DNA of 64,000 nt from Rhizobiaceae bacterium (GCA_027483885.1 JAIXTO010000042.1:18073-82072), one strand, 5' to 3'; shown: positions 27,493 to 36,634, counted from the stretch's first letter. Notes: a model not told the origin generated them from the letters alone. A program made the numbers and translations.

Positions 27493-28847
27493 TCGGCAGC
27501 CTCCAGGAATGATGCATTGGCAGACGGCCTGTCGCCGGGATCTGCCCCTTGCGCCCGCAGGCGTTTTCGAATCTGGCCTATATCGGCCTGTCTCACGGTA
27601 ACGCCGGCATGGAGCGCGACGACGGCAGCGACACCGGCAGCCTCCCCCATGGCCATGCAGGGAGGGATTTCGCGGCTCGATTTCTGCGCCTGCGGCGTGG
27701 CGGAATAGTGCCGGCCGGCCACCAGGATCTGGTCGATTTCGCGTGGCAGCATGGCCCGGTAGGGGGTGTAGTAATCCCGGCCGCGGCAGACGGTATCTTC
27801 AAAATGCCTTCGGCTTGCCACATCCTCCTTGGTCACCACATAGTCGCCCTGCAGCAGGCGCGTCTGGCGCACGCCGGTCTGTGGCGCGAAATCCACCACA
27901 TAAGCCTTTTCGAAACCCGGCAGCTGTTCGCGGGCGAAATCCAAGAGCTTGCCGATGCGGGTGCGCCCTTCCATTTCCGCCGTCGTCAGGTCCTCGACGC
28001 TCAGGCCGGAGAGCTTGGGCATATGCGGGCAGTTGAGCCAGATAACACCGGGCAGCGGCGTCTCCAGCCACCAGAAGGACCAGCAGCCGCCGATCAGGCG
28101 CTTGGCCTCATGATCCAGTCGCTTGAAGCGTTCCGGCTCCTCATGCTCGAAGCGCTCGGCAGCGTCGGTATCGACACCGCCCCAGCGCGACACGGTGGTC
28201 AGGAGAAAATTGTCCTCGATATGGGCCGCGCCGGCATTGGCTGCAACGTCGAGGTCGCCGGTGGTATCGATGATCACGTCGCCCATGATCGCCTGCTGAC
28301 CGGCCTTGGTCTGGCAAACCACCCCTTTCACCACGCCATCCTCGACGATGGTGTGCGAGAACCAGCTGTGGGTGCGAAGCTTCACGCCGGCCTCGCGGAT
28401 CAGGTCATAGGCCGTGCCCTTGAAGGCATCGGGATCGAAGGCTGCGGAAAAGCACACCGGATGCGGCATGGTCTGGGTGTGGAAGTCGAACAGGCCCCAG
28501 CGTGACCAGCGGCGCCAGGCCTCCGGCGTCGCCCGGATATGGTCCTGCATGTCCTTCGCATCGGGCGTGACGCACAGGCCCTTCTTCTGCATCCGCTCGA
28601 TCATTTCCAGGCACAGCCCGCGCACGGTCACCTCGTGATCGTTCGTCATGTCATCGAGCACCAGCACCATGCCACCGGAGGCAAGACCGCCCAGATAGGG
28701 ATAACGCTCAAGAAGGGTAACGGAGGCGCCGTTGCGTGCCGCCGAGACTGCGGCCGAGATGCCAGCCGGTCCGCCGCCGACCACGACCACGTTGGATCTG
28801 TCGACGACCGGGACGTCGGCCGCGGGTCGGTGAATTGTCAATGTCAT
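27489..28847 (-). CDS. FAD-dependent oxidoreductase (FAD_oxidored / PF12831-like)
   Basis: NVVVVGGGPAGISAAVSAARNGASVTLLERYPYLGGLASGGMVLVLDD; VIIDTTGDLDVAANAGA; C-terminal GEAAGVAAVVAL. Confidence 0.9.
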   Translation of the reverse strand: MTLTIHRPAADVPVVDRSNVVVVGGGPAGISAAVSAARNGASVTLLERYPYLGGLASGGMVLVLDDMTNDHEVTVRGLCLEMIERMQKKGLCVTPDAKDMQDHIRATPEAWRRWSRWGLFDFHTQTMPHPVCFSAAFDPDAFKGTAYDLIREAGVKLRTHSWFSHTIVEDGVVKGVVCQTKAGQQAIMGDVIIDTTGDLDVAANAGAAHIEDNFLLTTVSRWGGVDTDAAERFEHEEPERFKRLDHEAKRLIGGCWSFWWLETPLPGVIWLNCPHMPKLSGLSVEDLTTAEMEGRTRIGKLLDFAREQLPGFEKAYVVDFAPQTGVRQTRLLQGDYVVTKEDVASRRHFEDTVCRGRDYYTPYRAMLPREIDQILVAGRHYSATPQAQKSSREIPPCMAMGEAAGVAAVVALHAGVTVRQADIGQIRKRLRAQGADPGDRPSANASFLEAAE

Positions 28848-28872
28848 GGCTGATGTCCTGTCGATTCTAACG

Positions 28873-29733
28873 TCAGTGGTTGCTGGTCTTCCAGCGGACG
28901 ATTTTCTTTTCCGCCAGCGACACGATGGAAAACAGCGTGACGGCAAGGGCTGCTGCAATCATCACCGTGGCGTAGAGCAGCGGCGAGCGGAAATTGTAGG
29001 TGGCCTCGATGATCAGCGCCCCGAGCCCGAAGCTTGATCCGATCCACTCGGCAACGATGGCGCCCATGACGCAACTGGTGGCAGCGATGCGCAGCGCGGC
29101 AAAAAGAAAGGGCATGGAGGCCGGGAGGCGGACCTTCCAGAGGATTTCCATCTGGCTTGCGGAAAGAACGCGCATCAGGTCCAGCATGGCGGGGCTTGCC
29201 GAGCGCAGGCCCTGGACCATGTTGACCAGCGTTGGAAAGAAGCAGATCAGGCCGGCAATGATGATCTTGGGTGCCACGCCATTGCCGAAGATCAGCACCA
29301 GGATCGGTGCAAGCGCGATGATCGGGATCGATTTGATAAAGACGGCGATCGGATAAAAGGCCTTCTCCGCATTGCTGTTGTGAACGAACCAGACGGCAAG
29401 CAGGATGGCGGCGAGATTGCCGAAGAAAAAACCTGCCAGGGCTTCCATCAGGGTCGGAAGCAGGTTCGTCCACAGCACGCCGGCATTGTCGCGAAGGGCA
29501 GCAAGCACTTCCAGCGGAGCCGGTGCCATGAAGGTCGGCACAGAAAAGACCGTGATGACGGACTGCCACAAAACGATGCAGCCGATGGCCGCGGTGATCG
29601 TCGGCCAGCGGTTGGCAAGCCAGTTCATCACGCCCTTCTGCAGGCAAACGCCAAGCGGCAGCGGCGCATCCTGGCGCCCGGACATATCCGCATCGCCGGC
29701 GGCAATTTTTGTCGAGGGTGCAATCTCGCTCAT
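28873..29733 (-). CDS. ABC transporter permease (SsuC/TauC-like)
   Basis: EALAGFFFGNLAAILLAVWFVHNSNAEKAFYPIAVFIKSIPIIALAPILVLIFGNGVAPKIIIAGLICFFPTLVNMVQGL. Confidence 0.93.
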   Translation of the reverse strand: MSEIAPSTKIAAGDADMSGRQDAPLPLGVCLQKGVMNWLANRWPTITAAIGCIVLWQSVITVFSVPTFMAPAPLEVLAALRDNAGVLWTNLLPTLMEALAGFFFGNLAAILLAVWFVHNSNAEKAFYPIAVFIKSIPIIALAPILVLIFGNGVAPKIIIAGLICFFPTLVNMVQGLRSASPAMLDLMRVLSASQMEILWKVRLPASMPFLFAALRIAATSCVMGAIVAEWIGSSFGLGALIIEATYNFRSPLLYATVMIAAALAVTLFSIVSLAEKKIVRWKTSNH

Positions 29734-30548
29734 CAGCATTCCTCCAGAAGGGCACGCAGATGTGCGGTGATCTTCACGAATTCCAGCGTATCGCGGATCT
29801 TCAGCGAGCGGGGGAAGGGAAGGTCCACCTTCAGGAACTCCTTCACGCGGCCCGGATGAGATTGCAGCATCAGCACATGCTGGCCGAGAAACACCGCCTC
29901 CGGGATGGAGTGCGTGACGAAGAGGATGGTGGTCCCGGTCTCCTGCCAGAGGCGCAGCAATTCCTCGTTCAGCTTGTCGCGGGTGATTTCGTCGAGCGCG
30001 CCGAACGGTTCGTCCATCAGAAGGATGCGCGGGCGCGTCACCAGCGCCCTTGCAATCGCCACGCGCTGGCGCTGGCCGCCGGACAACTCGTCCGGCAGGG
30101 CATTTTCGCGTCCCTTGAGGCCAACCATGTCCAGCAGTTGCGCAGGATCGGCATAGGAACTGCCGGGACCATGGCGGCCGACTTCAAGCGGCAGGCGCAC
30201 ATTGTCGATCACAGTTCGCCAGGGCAAAAGCGTTGCCTCCTGGAAGACGAAGGCAAAATCGCGGCCTTCCCGCGCCTGCCTTGGCGTTTGCCCGTTGACC
30301 GAAACGGTGCCGCCGCTGATCGGCACGAGATCGGCGACACAGCGCAGAAGCGTCGATTTCCCGCAACCCGATGGACCCAGCATGGTGACGAAACCGCCCT
30401 GCGGAATATCCACGGACACTTTTGACAGTGCCGTGAATTGCGATGCGCCGCTTCCGAAACGGATGTCGAGATTGCGGATGGAAACGGCAGGCGCGCAAAA
30501 AGCCGCGTCCATGGGCGTGTGCTCTTTTGCAAGACCGGCTGCCATCAC
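29733..30548 (-). CDS. ABC transporter ATP-binding protein (SsuB/TauB-like)
   Basis: Walker A GPSGCGKST; LSGGQRQRVAIARAL; LLMDEPFGALDE. Confidence 0.95.
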   Translation of the reverse strand: MMAAGLAKEHTPMDAAFCAPAVSIRNLDIRFGSGASQFTALSKVSVDIPQGGFVTMLGPSGCGKSTLLRCVADLVPISGGTVSVNGQTPRQAREGRDFAFVFQEATLLPWRTVIDNVRLPLEVGRHGPGSSYADPAQLLDMVGLKGRENALPDELSGGQRQRVAIARALVTRPRILLMDEPFGALDEITRDKLNEELLRLWQETGTTILFVTHSIPEAVFLGQHVLMLQSHPGRVKEFLKVDLPFPRSLKIRDTLEFVKITAHLRALLEEC

Positions 30549-30550
30549 GG

Positions 30551-31582
30551 TTATCCCACCTGCTTGCGGATGTCGGCGGTGGCGTCGAGGATCGCCAGGC
30601 TCATGACGTCATCGACAGTCGGCACCGAGCCCTTGAACTGTCCGAGATCGGCATAGGCGCCGAGCTGGGCCTTCCAGTTGTCGGCGTTCATGGCGCCCCA
30701 GCCGCTTTTCGCCGTCACATCGTTGAAGGCAAATTTCATCAACGGGCCGATCGCTTCCAGTTCATTCGCCTTGTCGAGATTGGGGTAGGCCTCCACCAGA
30801 AGCGAGACCGCTTCCTCCTGGTGATCGCGGGCATAACCCCAGCCCCTGGCGGTGGCGCCCAGGAAGCGTGTCAACTCGTCTGAATGCTTGGAAAGCTGGG
30901 CGTCCGTGGTGTAATAAACGTTGGCGTAAAGCTGCAGCCCGCCATCCCACAACATGAGATCGACACGGTCGTCGCCGAGCACCTTGAGGGCGCTGGTATT
31001 GGTGAGCCAGCCGGTCACGGCATCGGCCTGACCGGTGATCAACTGGTTCATGTCGGAGCCCATGTTGACCATCTTCACCTGGTCTTCCGCAATGCCGTTC
31101 TTCGCGAGAAGCGCCCGCAGCAGGATGAAGGCCGTCGGTTGTGTGGCAATGGTCTTGCCGATCATGTCCTTCGGCGAGGCAATCGGCTTGCCCTTGCGCG
31201 AGAAGTAAGCAAACGGGTGCTTCTGATAACCCGCTGCAATGGCTTTCACCGGCATGCCGGCAGAGCGGGCCAGCATGACCGACGGGCTCGACGAGATCTG
31301 TCCGAGCGTCGATTGTCCGGCTGCGACGCCGGCCACGCCATCGACATTCGGGCCCCCGGGCACGATGTCGAGCGTGATACCCGCATCCTTGTAGAACCCT
31401 TTCTTCATGGCGACGACCTCGCCCAGAATTCCGTTGGAGGCCAACCAGCCGAGCTGCATGCGGATCGTAGCATCGGCGGCGCGGGCGCTGGAGATGCTGA
31501 GGAGACTTGAGGTGGCTGCAAGCGTGCCCGCAGCGGCGCTGCCGGCGAGAAATCCGCGCCGGTTCATCGATAAATTGGACAT
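30551..31582 (-). CDS. ABC transporter substrate-binding protein (NMT1/SsuA-like), Tat-type signal
   Basis: MSNLSMNRRGFLAGSAAAGTLAATSSLLSISSARAADATIRMQLGWLASNGILGEVVAMKKGFYKDAGITLDIVPGG; likely start 31582. Confidence 0.9.
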   Translation of the reverse strand: MSNLSMNRRGFLAGSAAAGTLAATSSLLSISSARAADATIRMQLGWLASNGILGEVVAMKKGFYKDAGITLDIVPGGPNVDGVAGVAAGQSTLGQISSSPSVMLARSAGMPVKAIAAGYQKHPFAYFSRKGKPIASPKDMIGKTIATQPTAFILLRALLAKNGIAEDQVKMVNMGSDMNQLITGQADAVTGWLTNTSALKVLGDDRVDLMLWDGGLQLYANVYYTTDAQLSKHSDELTRFLGATARGWGYARDHQEEAVSLLVEAYPNLDKANELEAIGPLMKFAFNDVTAKSGWGAMNADNWKAQLGAYADLGQFKGSVPTVDDVMSLAILDATADIRKQVG

Positions 31583-31672
31583 CTGGTTCCCCTTTTTGGA
31601 GCGCGACTGTGACCGGTCACGCCGTATGCCTTCTGGCACTGGAGGAAATGATGCGGGAAGGAAGCGTTCTAA

Positions 31673-31697
31673 GAAAGAAGAATTTTTAGTTTCTTTC
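31673..31697. promoter_or_regulatory. Inverted repeat GAAAGAA-N11-TTCTTTC upstream of the NMT1-type SBP gene, followed by TTGCC-N5-GGCAA (31699-31713)
   Basis: Directly read; two adjacent dyads in the promoter region of the minus-strand ABC operon. Confidence 0.4.
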
Positions 31698-31896
31698 ATT
31701 GCCGATATGGCAACGCATTTTAGGCAGGATCTGGTCGGCAAGACGGCCGCCGGCGCGGCCGCAGTTTTTGCCGATCAGTGCAAACCTTTGCCGCTTCCTC
31801 GATGCGGTTCATGTCTTGGGGGAAGGATCTCGATCGCCAACCGTTCGGCGAAACGTGCCTGCGGGGCTCCGCGTCAGCCCTTGCGCCGCCGCCCCA

Positions 31897-33972
31897 TCAA
31901 GGCGAATGCTGCGAGACGGCCACGCGAAAACCGTTGCCGCGCCAGTAGCCATCCGGTTCAAGGCTGCCGCGATAGGTGGTGCAGGCCTTCAGCTTGCCGC
32001 TCGAAAAACATCCGCCGCGCAGTACCCGGCGAATGCGCGGGCCGGCATCGGGGTCTTCCCGGCCATCCATGGCATAGGGGTATGTGAACGAGGGCGTCGT
32101 CATGTCGTTGCCCCAGAGCGTCGTTGTCCATTCCCAGACTTCGCCGGCCATGTCGAAGCAGCCGTAAGGGGACCGCCCCTTGGGAAACAACCCGACAGCA
32201 ACAGTGCGGTTGAAGCCGGCTTCCTCGGAATTGCAGGCGTCCGGCTGGAACTGCGCGCCCCAGGGATAAACGATGGTCTGGTCGCCAGCATCCGGCTGAT
32301 CGCCGCGGGCTGCCCGTTCCCATTCCGGTTCGGTGGGCAGGCGCACCACGTCATGCGGCTCGATCCGGCCTTCGGCCCGCCACCGCAGCGTCAGCCAGGC
32401 GCAGTAGGCGTTCGCATCATGCCAGGTGAGATCGGTTGCCGGCGCATTGCGGCGCTCGGGGTCGTGCGCCTCGGGGCTTTTCCATGACCGCCCCGTCTCT
32501 GCGATGAAGCGGGCGTAATCGGCATTGACGACGGGATAACGACCGAGGCGAAAGGCTTCCACGGTGACCGGATGGGCGGGTGCGGAATTCGGATGGGTTG
32601 CCGATCCGAACGTGAAGGTGCCGCCGGGGATATCGGCAAGCCCCTGCAGATCGCGCGGATCACCGAAATACGAGAGCGTGCGCGCGGCCCGTTCACGGCG
32701 ATAGGCCGAGAGGCGGCCCTCTTCGACAACCGACAGAAGAAGCGGCAGTACGTGCTGGCGAAGCTCTGGCGCCTGTTCCAGAAATTCGGCGGCGAGCAAC
32801 GCGCCGTGGAACGGCATGTCATCGGGTCCGGAAAGCAGTGGCTCGATCAGCGGTGCAATCGGCCGGCCGCTTGCCAGCAGCCGGCGGGCAAGGTTCTGGA
32901 TCAGCGGCTCGAAGGCCTGCGGGTTCTCGCGGTAGAGCGCTACTGCCTCTGCCGGCGGATGAAGATGAAGCTCGTTTGCAGCCAGCAGCGTCGAAAACCG
33001 GAGGCCTAGCGTCTGCAGTCTTTGCAGGATCGTGTCATTCTGTTCAAAACCATCGCCTGTGACATACGCCAGCGCATGACGCGTCACCACCATCGGATCA
33101 ATGCCGAGCTGCCGGGCGACTCCGCCCGCCCAGGCATCGGCCAGGGCCTGTTCGCTGTCCGGCTCCGTCTGCGGCTGGATTTCCATCCGGGCACCGAAGA
33201 GGGCCGGGTTGGCGGTCAGGCTCGAGAGCAGGTTTACCGGCATTTCGGGTGCGCCCGCCCGCCGCTGGCTGGCAAGAAGCGGCAGCAATTCATATCGCGG
33301 CAGATCGGCGGGCAGCGGCCAGTCGCGCACGATGCGGCTGTCGCCGAGAAGGAGAGCGCGCACATGGGGCGTCGTGGCCTGAAATTGTCGCACCGCATCG
33401 ATCATCTGTGGCCCCGCCGCCTGAAGGGCGTCGATGCCGTCGACAATCAGCAGCAAGCCGGCATCGCCGTCGCACCAGGTATCGCTGTCGAGGAGGGTGC
33501 AGAGACCGGGCAGGCGGCGCTCGATCAGCGTTTCAAGCGTCAGGCCCGCTTGCGCGTCGATCACCAGCGGCACGAGGTTTTGGATGTCGAACATTTCAGG
33601 CGCGGTGTCGCCTGCCTCGTTGCGGACGATCATGCGGGGTGCGTTTTCGCCCGAGGCAATCTGCCAGGCAAGCTGGCGGGCAAAGCTCGTCTTGCCGGCG
33701 CCGCTCTCGCCGGTGAGGAGCAGCAGGGCGTGGTCACGCACCATTTCCACAGCCGAAAAATGCTGCGGTACGGGAGGCGGGGCGCCGTCGGCAAACACAC
33801 GCAGGCCCTTGGCCGCCTTGTCCTCGTCGGTGAAATTGACAAGAAGCGGGATGAAACCCTCGATCAGCGAAACAGGCCGGCCCTGCGGCCCCTCGTCCGG
33901 CAGGACATGAACCACGGTGCTTGCAGCCGTGGCGACGGCCTCCGTTCGCAGGCGATCAAGGGCATCATGCAT
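31897..33972 (-). CDS. STAND/NACHT-like P-loop NTPase fused to C-terminal FGE-sulfatase (SUMF1-like) domain
   Basis: 691 aa. Walker A LLLLTGESGAGKTS (about residues 83-96), Walker B-like LLLIVDGIDAL (about 173-183), HEAT-like linker RRERAARTLSYFGDPRDLQ, then FGE-sulfatase IPGGTFTFGS...HPVTVEAFRLGRYPVVNADYARFI...RLPTEPEWERAARG...YGCFDMAGEVWEWT...RRVLRGGCFSS...YRGS...GFRVA. Confidence 0.88.
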   Translation of the reverse strand: MHDALDRLRTEAVATAASTVVHVLPDEGPQGRPVSLIEGFIPLLVNFTDEDKAAKGLRVFADGAPPPVPQHFSAVEMVRDHALLLLTGESGAGKTSFARQLAWQIASGENAPRMIVRNEAGDTAPEMFDIQNLVPLVIDAQAGLTLETLIERRLPGLCTLLDSDTWCDGDAGLLLIVDGIDALQAAGPQMIDAVRQFQATTPHVRALLLGDSRIVRDWPLPADLPRYELLPLLASQRRAGAPEMPVNLLSSLTANPALFGARMEIQPQTEPDSEQALADAWAGGVARQLGIDPMVVTRHALAYVTGDGFEQNDTILQRLQTLGLRFSTLLAANELHLHPPAEAVALYRENPQAFEPLIQNLARRLLASGRPIAPLIEPLLSGPDDMPFHGALLAAEFLEQAPELRQHVLPLLLSVVEEGRLSAYRRERAARTLSYFGDPRDLQGLADIPGGTFTFGSATHPNSAPAHPVTVEAFRLGRYPVVNADYARFIAETGRSWKSPEAHDPERRNAPATDLTWHDANAYCAWLTLRWRAEGRIEPHDVVRLPTEPEWERAARGDQPDAGDQTIVYPWGAQFQPDACNSEEAGFNRTVAVGLFPKGRSPYGCFDMAGEVWEWTTTLWGNDMTTPSFTYPYAMDGREDPDAGPRIRRVLRGGCFSSGKLKACTTYRGSLEPDGYWRGNGFRVAVSQHSP

Positions 33973-33980
33973 GACAGACC

Positions 33981-34376
33981 TCAGCGGAAAAGTTTGGCGA
34001 CGTCGGGATTGTGAAAGCGCTGGATCTCGATGGCATAACCGGCGGGATCCTCGAAAAAGAAATGTTCGCAGAACGTGCCGCGCAGCATATCCGAAAGACC
34101 GGGCACTTTTGCGGCAGAGAGCTTGTCATGCCAGGCCTGAACCTCTTCGCTGACGATGGTCAGCAGGACCGCGCTTTTCGGCTGGTGCTTCAGGTGGCCG
34201 CGATTGCCATCGACAATGCCGAAATAGCTGTTGGGCGCGATGCGATAGATGCGCGCCATGGTCTGGTCGAGCACCAGTTCGAAGCCCAGCACCTCCTCGT
34301 AGAAGGGAATGACGGCATGGATGTCGTCGTAATAGAAGAAGGTGATCGAATAATCTCTGGTCAAATCTCTGGTCAT
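33981..34376 (-). CDS. VOC-family (glyoxalase/bleomycin-resistance fold) protein
   Basis: 131 aa; SITFFYYDDIHAVIPFYEEVLGFELVLDQTMARIYRI...FGIVDGNRGHLKHQP...FFEDPAGYAIEIQRF. Confidence 0.9.
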   Translation of the reverse strand: MTRDLTRDYSITFFYYDDIHAVIPFYEEVLGFELVLDQTMARIYRIAPNSYFGIVDGNRGHLKHQPKSAVLLTIVSEEVQAWHDKLSAAKVPGLSDMLRGTFCEHFFFEDPAGYAIEIQRFHNPDVAKLFR

Positions 34377-34390
34377 GGGCTTTCTCCGGA

Positions 34391-35785
34391 TCAGGCGACG
34401 ACGAGCGTGCCCTTGTGGTCAATCGACAGGCCGTTCAGGCCTTTGCGGGCGGCAAACACGTCGATGGGATGGGTAATGTAGAGCCAGGGCGGGTTGTCCC
34501 TGAGGTGCGACAGGCATTTCCCATAGGCTGTTTCGCGGGCTTCCGGCGCGACCGCCGCGTTTGCCGCGGCAATCAACTGCTCGGCCTGCGGATCGTCGAA
34601 CCCCTGCCACCAAACGGCCTTCGTGACGCTTGAAATCTTGTCGTTCAGGATGCGGTAGGTGCTGTGCGGCGAGGAATCGAAGATCGCCATGTCGCCCATT
34701 TCCTTGCGGCCGATCTGGCGGGCGTATTCAGGTCTGTCCTCCTCGATTTCGACATCCACGACAAGGCCAACGGCCTCAAGCGCTCCCGCCACGAAGGCAC
34801 TGATCTCAGGAGCCCGCTCCGGCATGAAGGTGGGGCTGCGCAAACAGATGCGGGTGCCGATGGCGCCGATCTCTTCCAGAAGCGCACGGGCCTTTTGCGG
34901 ATCGTACGCGATCGGCTCCAGTTTGGCCGAGGCCATGCCGAGGTGGAAAGGGCTGACAATGGAGGAGGATGGGATGGCGAGGCCGTGAAAAATGTCCCGC
35001 ACGATGGCTTGGCTGTCGACGGCGTGGTTGACGGCAAGACGCGCCTGCGGGTGGCGGAAAAGCCCTGTCGAACAGTTGAGGTAATACATCACCGACAAGG
35101 TGTTTTCGGCCTGCCCCCAATCAAAGGCCGGATCGAAATCCGGCTTTCCGTGCATGCGCTCGAGATTAAGCGCTGCGTCGGCCTGCCCTTCCTTCATGAG
35201 CGAAAACCGCGCTTCAGCAGAAGGCTCGGCCAATGCTACAATCCTCTGCGGAGCAGCGGTGGCGTCGAGCCTTTCCAGTGTCACGCGCCTTCTTGGCTCA
35301 AAATCCGTGACCCGGAAAGGGCCGGTGCCAAGCGTTGGCGTGCCATCAGGTGCTGTACGGCAAATGTAGAATTCGGAGAAGATGTCGAGGATATCGGCAA
35401 TCGGCCGGGGATTGCTAACGCTGATCGTGAGGTCATCGGGGGCGGAAAGGGTCGCATCGGCGAGATAACGTGCATAGGACCATTTCATGCCAAAGGTGTC
35501 GACGGCCTCCAGAATACCGTCGATGAAGGCGAGGATGTCGGACGCGGTGCAGGGTTTGCCATCATGAAACCGAGCACCGTCGCGGATCCGGAACTGCCAG
35601 TGGCATCCTTCGTGATCCCGCGACCAACCGGAAAAAAGCGCCGGCAAAACCTTACCGTCACGCCATTTCAGCAGCGGTTCGAACACCAGATTTTTCAGCG
35701 TCAACACGCTGGTATCGTCGGTCACGCGGGTCGGCGGCAGGAAATCCACCTTTTCGAGCGCGATGGTCAGGGTCTCTTCTGCCAT
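34391..35785 (-). CDS. Family-5 ABC substrate-binding protein homologue with no recognisable signal peptide
   Basis: Start at 35785: MAEETLTIALEKVDFLPPTRVTDDTSVLTLKNLVFEPLLKWRDGKVLPALFSGWSRDHEGCHWQFRIRDGARFHDGKPCTASDI; the mature-type SBP5 sequence begins at residue 4. Confidence 0.88.
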   Translation of the reverse strand: MAEETLTIALEKVDFLPPTRVTDDTSVLTLKNLVFEPLLKWRDGKVLPALFSGWSRDHEGCHWQFRIRDGARFHDGKPCTASDILAFIDGILEAVDTFGMKWSYARYLADATLSAPDDLTISVSNPRPIADILDIFSEFYICRTAPDGTPTLGTGPFRVTDFEPRRRVTLERLDATAAPQRIVALAEPSAEARFSLMKEGQADAALNLERMHGKPDFDPAFDWGQAENTLSVMYYLNCSTGLFRHPQARLAVNHAVDSQAIVRDIFHGLAIPSSSIVSPFHLGMASAKLEPIAYDPQKARALLEEIGAIGTRICLRSPTFMPERAPEISAFVAGALEAVGLVVDVEIEEDRPEYARQIGRKEMGDMAIFDSSPHSTYRILNDKISSVTKAVWWQGFDDPQAEQLIAAANAAVAPEARETAYGKCLSHLRDNPPWLYITHPIDVFAARKGLNGLSIDHKGTLVVA

Positions 35786-35792
35786 GGAGGCC

Positions 35793-36632
35793 TCAGTTGA
35801 TCTGCGTGCGGCGGCGGGGATTAAACCAGTCGGCAAGGCTGTCACCGATCAGGTTGAAGGAGAGGACGGCGAGCAGAATGGCGCCGCCCGGGGCCAGCAC
35901 CACCCAGATGGCACTGCGCGCATATTGCAGGTTGAGCGCCACGTCCGCGCCCCATTCCGACAGCGGCGGCTGCGCGCCAAGCCCTAGAAAACCAAGGCTT
36001 GCCGTCTGCAGGATGGCACTGCCGAGCGCCAGCGTCGATTGCACCAGAAGCGGGCCGATGCCATTGGCAAAGATATAGCGCAGGAGGATGCGCCGCGATG
36101 ACAGGCCGAGCGAAACGGCCGCCTCCACATAAGGTTTGACGGAGATGGCGAGCGCCTGTCCGCGCGCAACGCGGGCAAATTGCGGGGCAAGCGTGATGGC
36201 AACGGCGAGCATGGCATTCTGCAGGCTGGGGCCGAAGGCGGCGGCAAGCGCGATGGCGAGAACCAGCGCCGGAAACGAGAGGATCGCATCGACGATGCGC
36301 ATGATCACCGTATCCGTCCATCCCCCGACATAACCGGCGAGCGTTCCGAAAAACACGCCGATAACAAAGGCAAGCCCGACAACGCCGAGCCCGATGGCAA
36401 GCGTTGCGCGCCCGCCATACATGATGCGGGTCAGGATATCGCGGCCGAAGGAATCTGTTCCCAGCCAATGGGCAGCGCTTGGTCCTTCGAGCTTATGCAG
36501 AATGTCGAGCTTGGTTGGCGTATAGGGGCTGACGAACGGGCCGACAAAGGCCAGAAGCAGAAGTGCTGCAAGGATGAGAGCGCCGACGAGCGCCAGCCGG
36601 TTGTGCCGGAAAAAGAGGATCGTCTCGGTCAT
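35793..36632 (-). CDS. Dipeptide/oligopeptide ABC transporter permease (DppC-like)
   Basis: MTETILFFRHNRLALVGALILAALLLLAFVGPFVSPYTPTKLD; HWLGTDSFGRDILTRIMYGGRATLAIGLGVVGLAF. Confidence 0.95.
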   Translation of the reverse strand: MTETILFFRHNRLALVGALILAALLLLAFVGPFVSPYTPTKLDILHKLEGPSAAHWLGTDSFGRDILTRIMYGGRATLAIGLGVVGLAFVIGVFFGTLAGYVGGWTDTVIMRIVDAILSFPALVLAIALAAAFGPSLQNAMLAVAITLAPQFARVARGQALAISVKPYVEAAVSLGLSSRRILLRYIFANGIGPLLVQSTLALGSAILQTASLGFLGLGAQPPLSEWGADVALNLQYARSAIWVVLAPGGAILLAVLSFNLIGDSLADWFNPRRRTQIN

Positions 36633-36634
36633 GG

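Noticed and set aside
31742-31775. GC-rich hairpin CGGCCG-CCGGCG-CGGCCG followed by T5 on the plus strand
   Set aside because: Looks like a plus-strand terminator, but no plus-strand gene ends upstream of it; likely compositional.
31897-33972. Diversity-generating retroelement target, suggested by the C-terminal FGE-sulfatase/CLec-type domain
   Set aside because: No reverse transcriptase ORF or template-repeat copy of the 3' end of this gene was seen nearby.
31897-34376. Bleomycin/fosfomycin resistance or a canonical anti-phage cassette
   Set aside because: VOC fold alone does not establish resistance; no other known defence genes (restriction, toxin-antitoxin, CBASS, retron) adjoin the STAND-like gene. 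Kept only as a hypothesis in findings.
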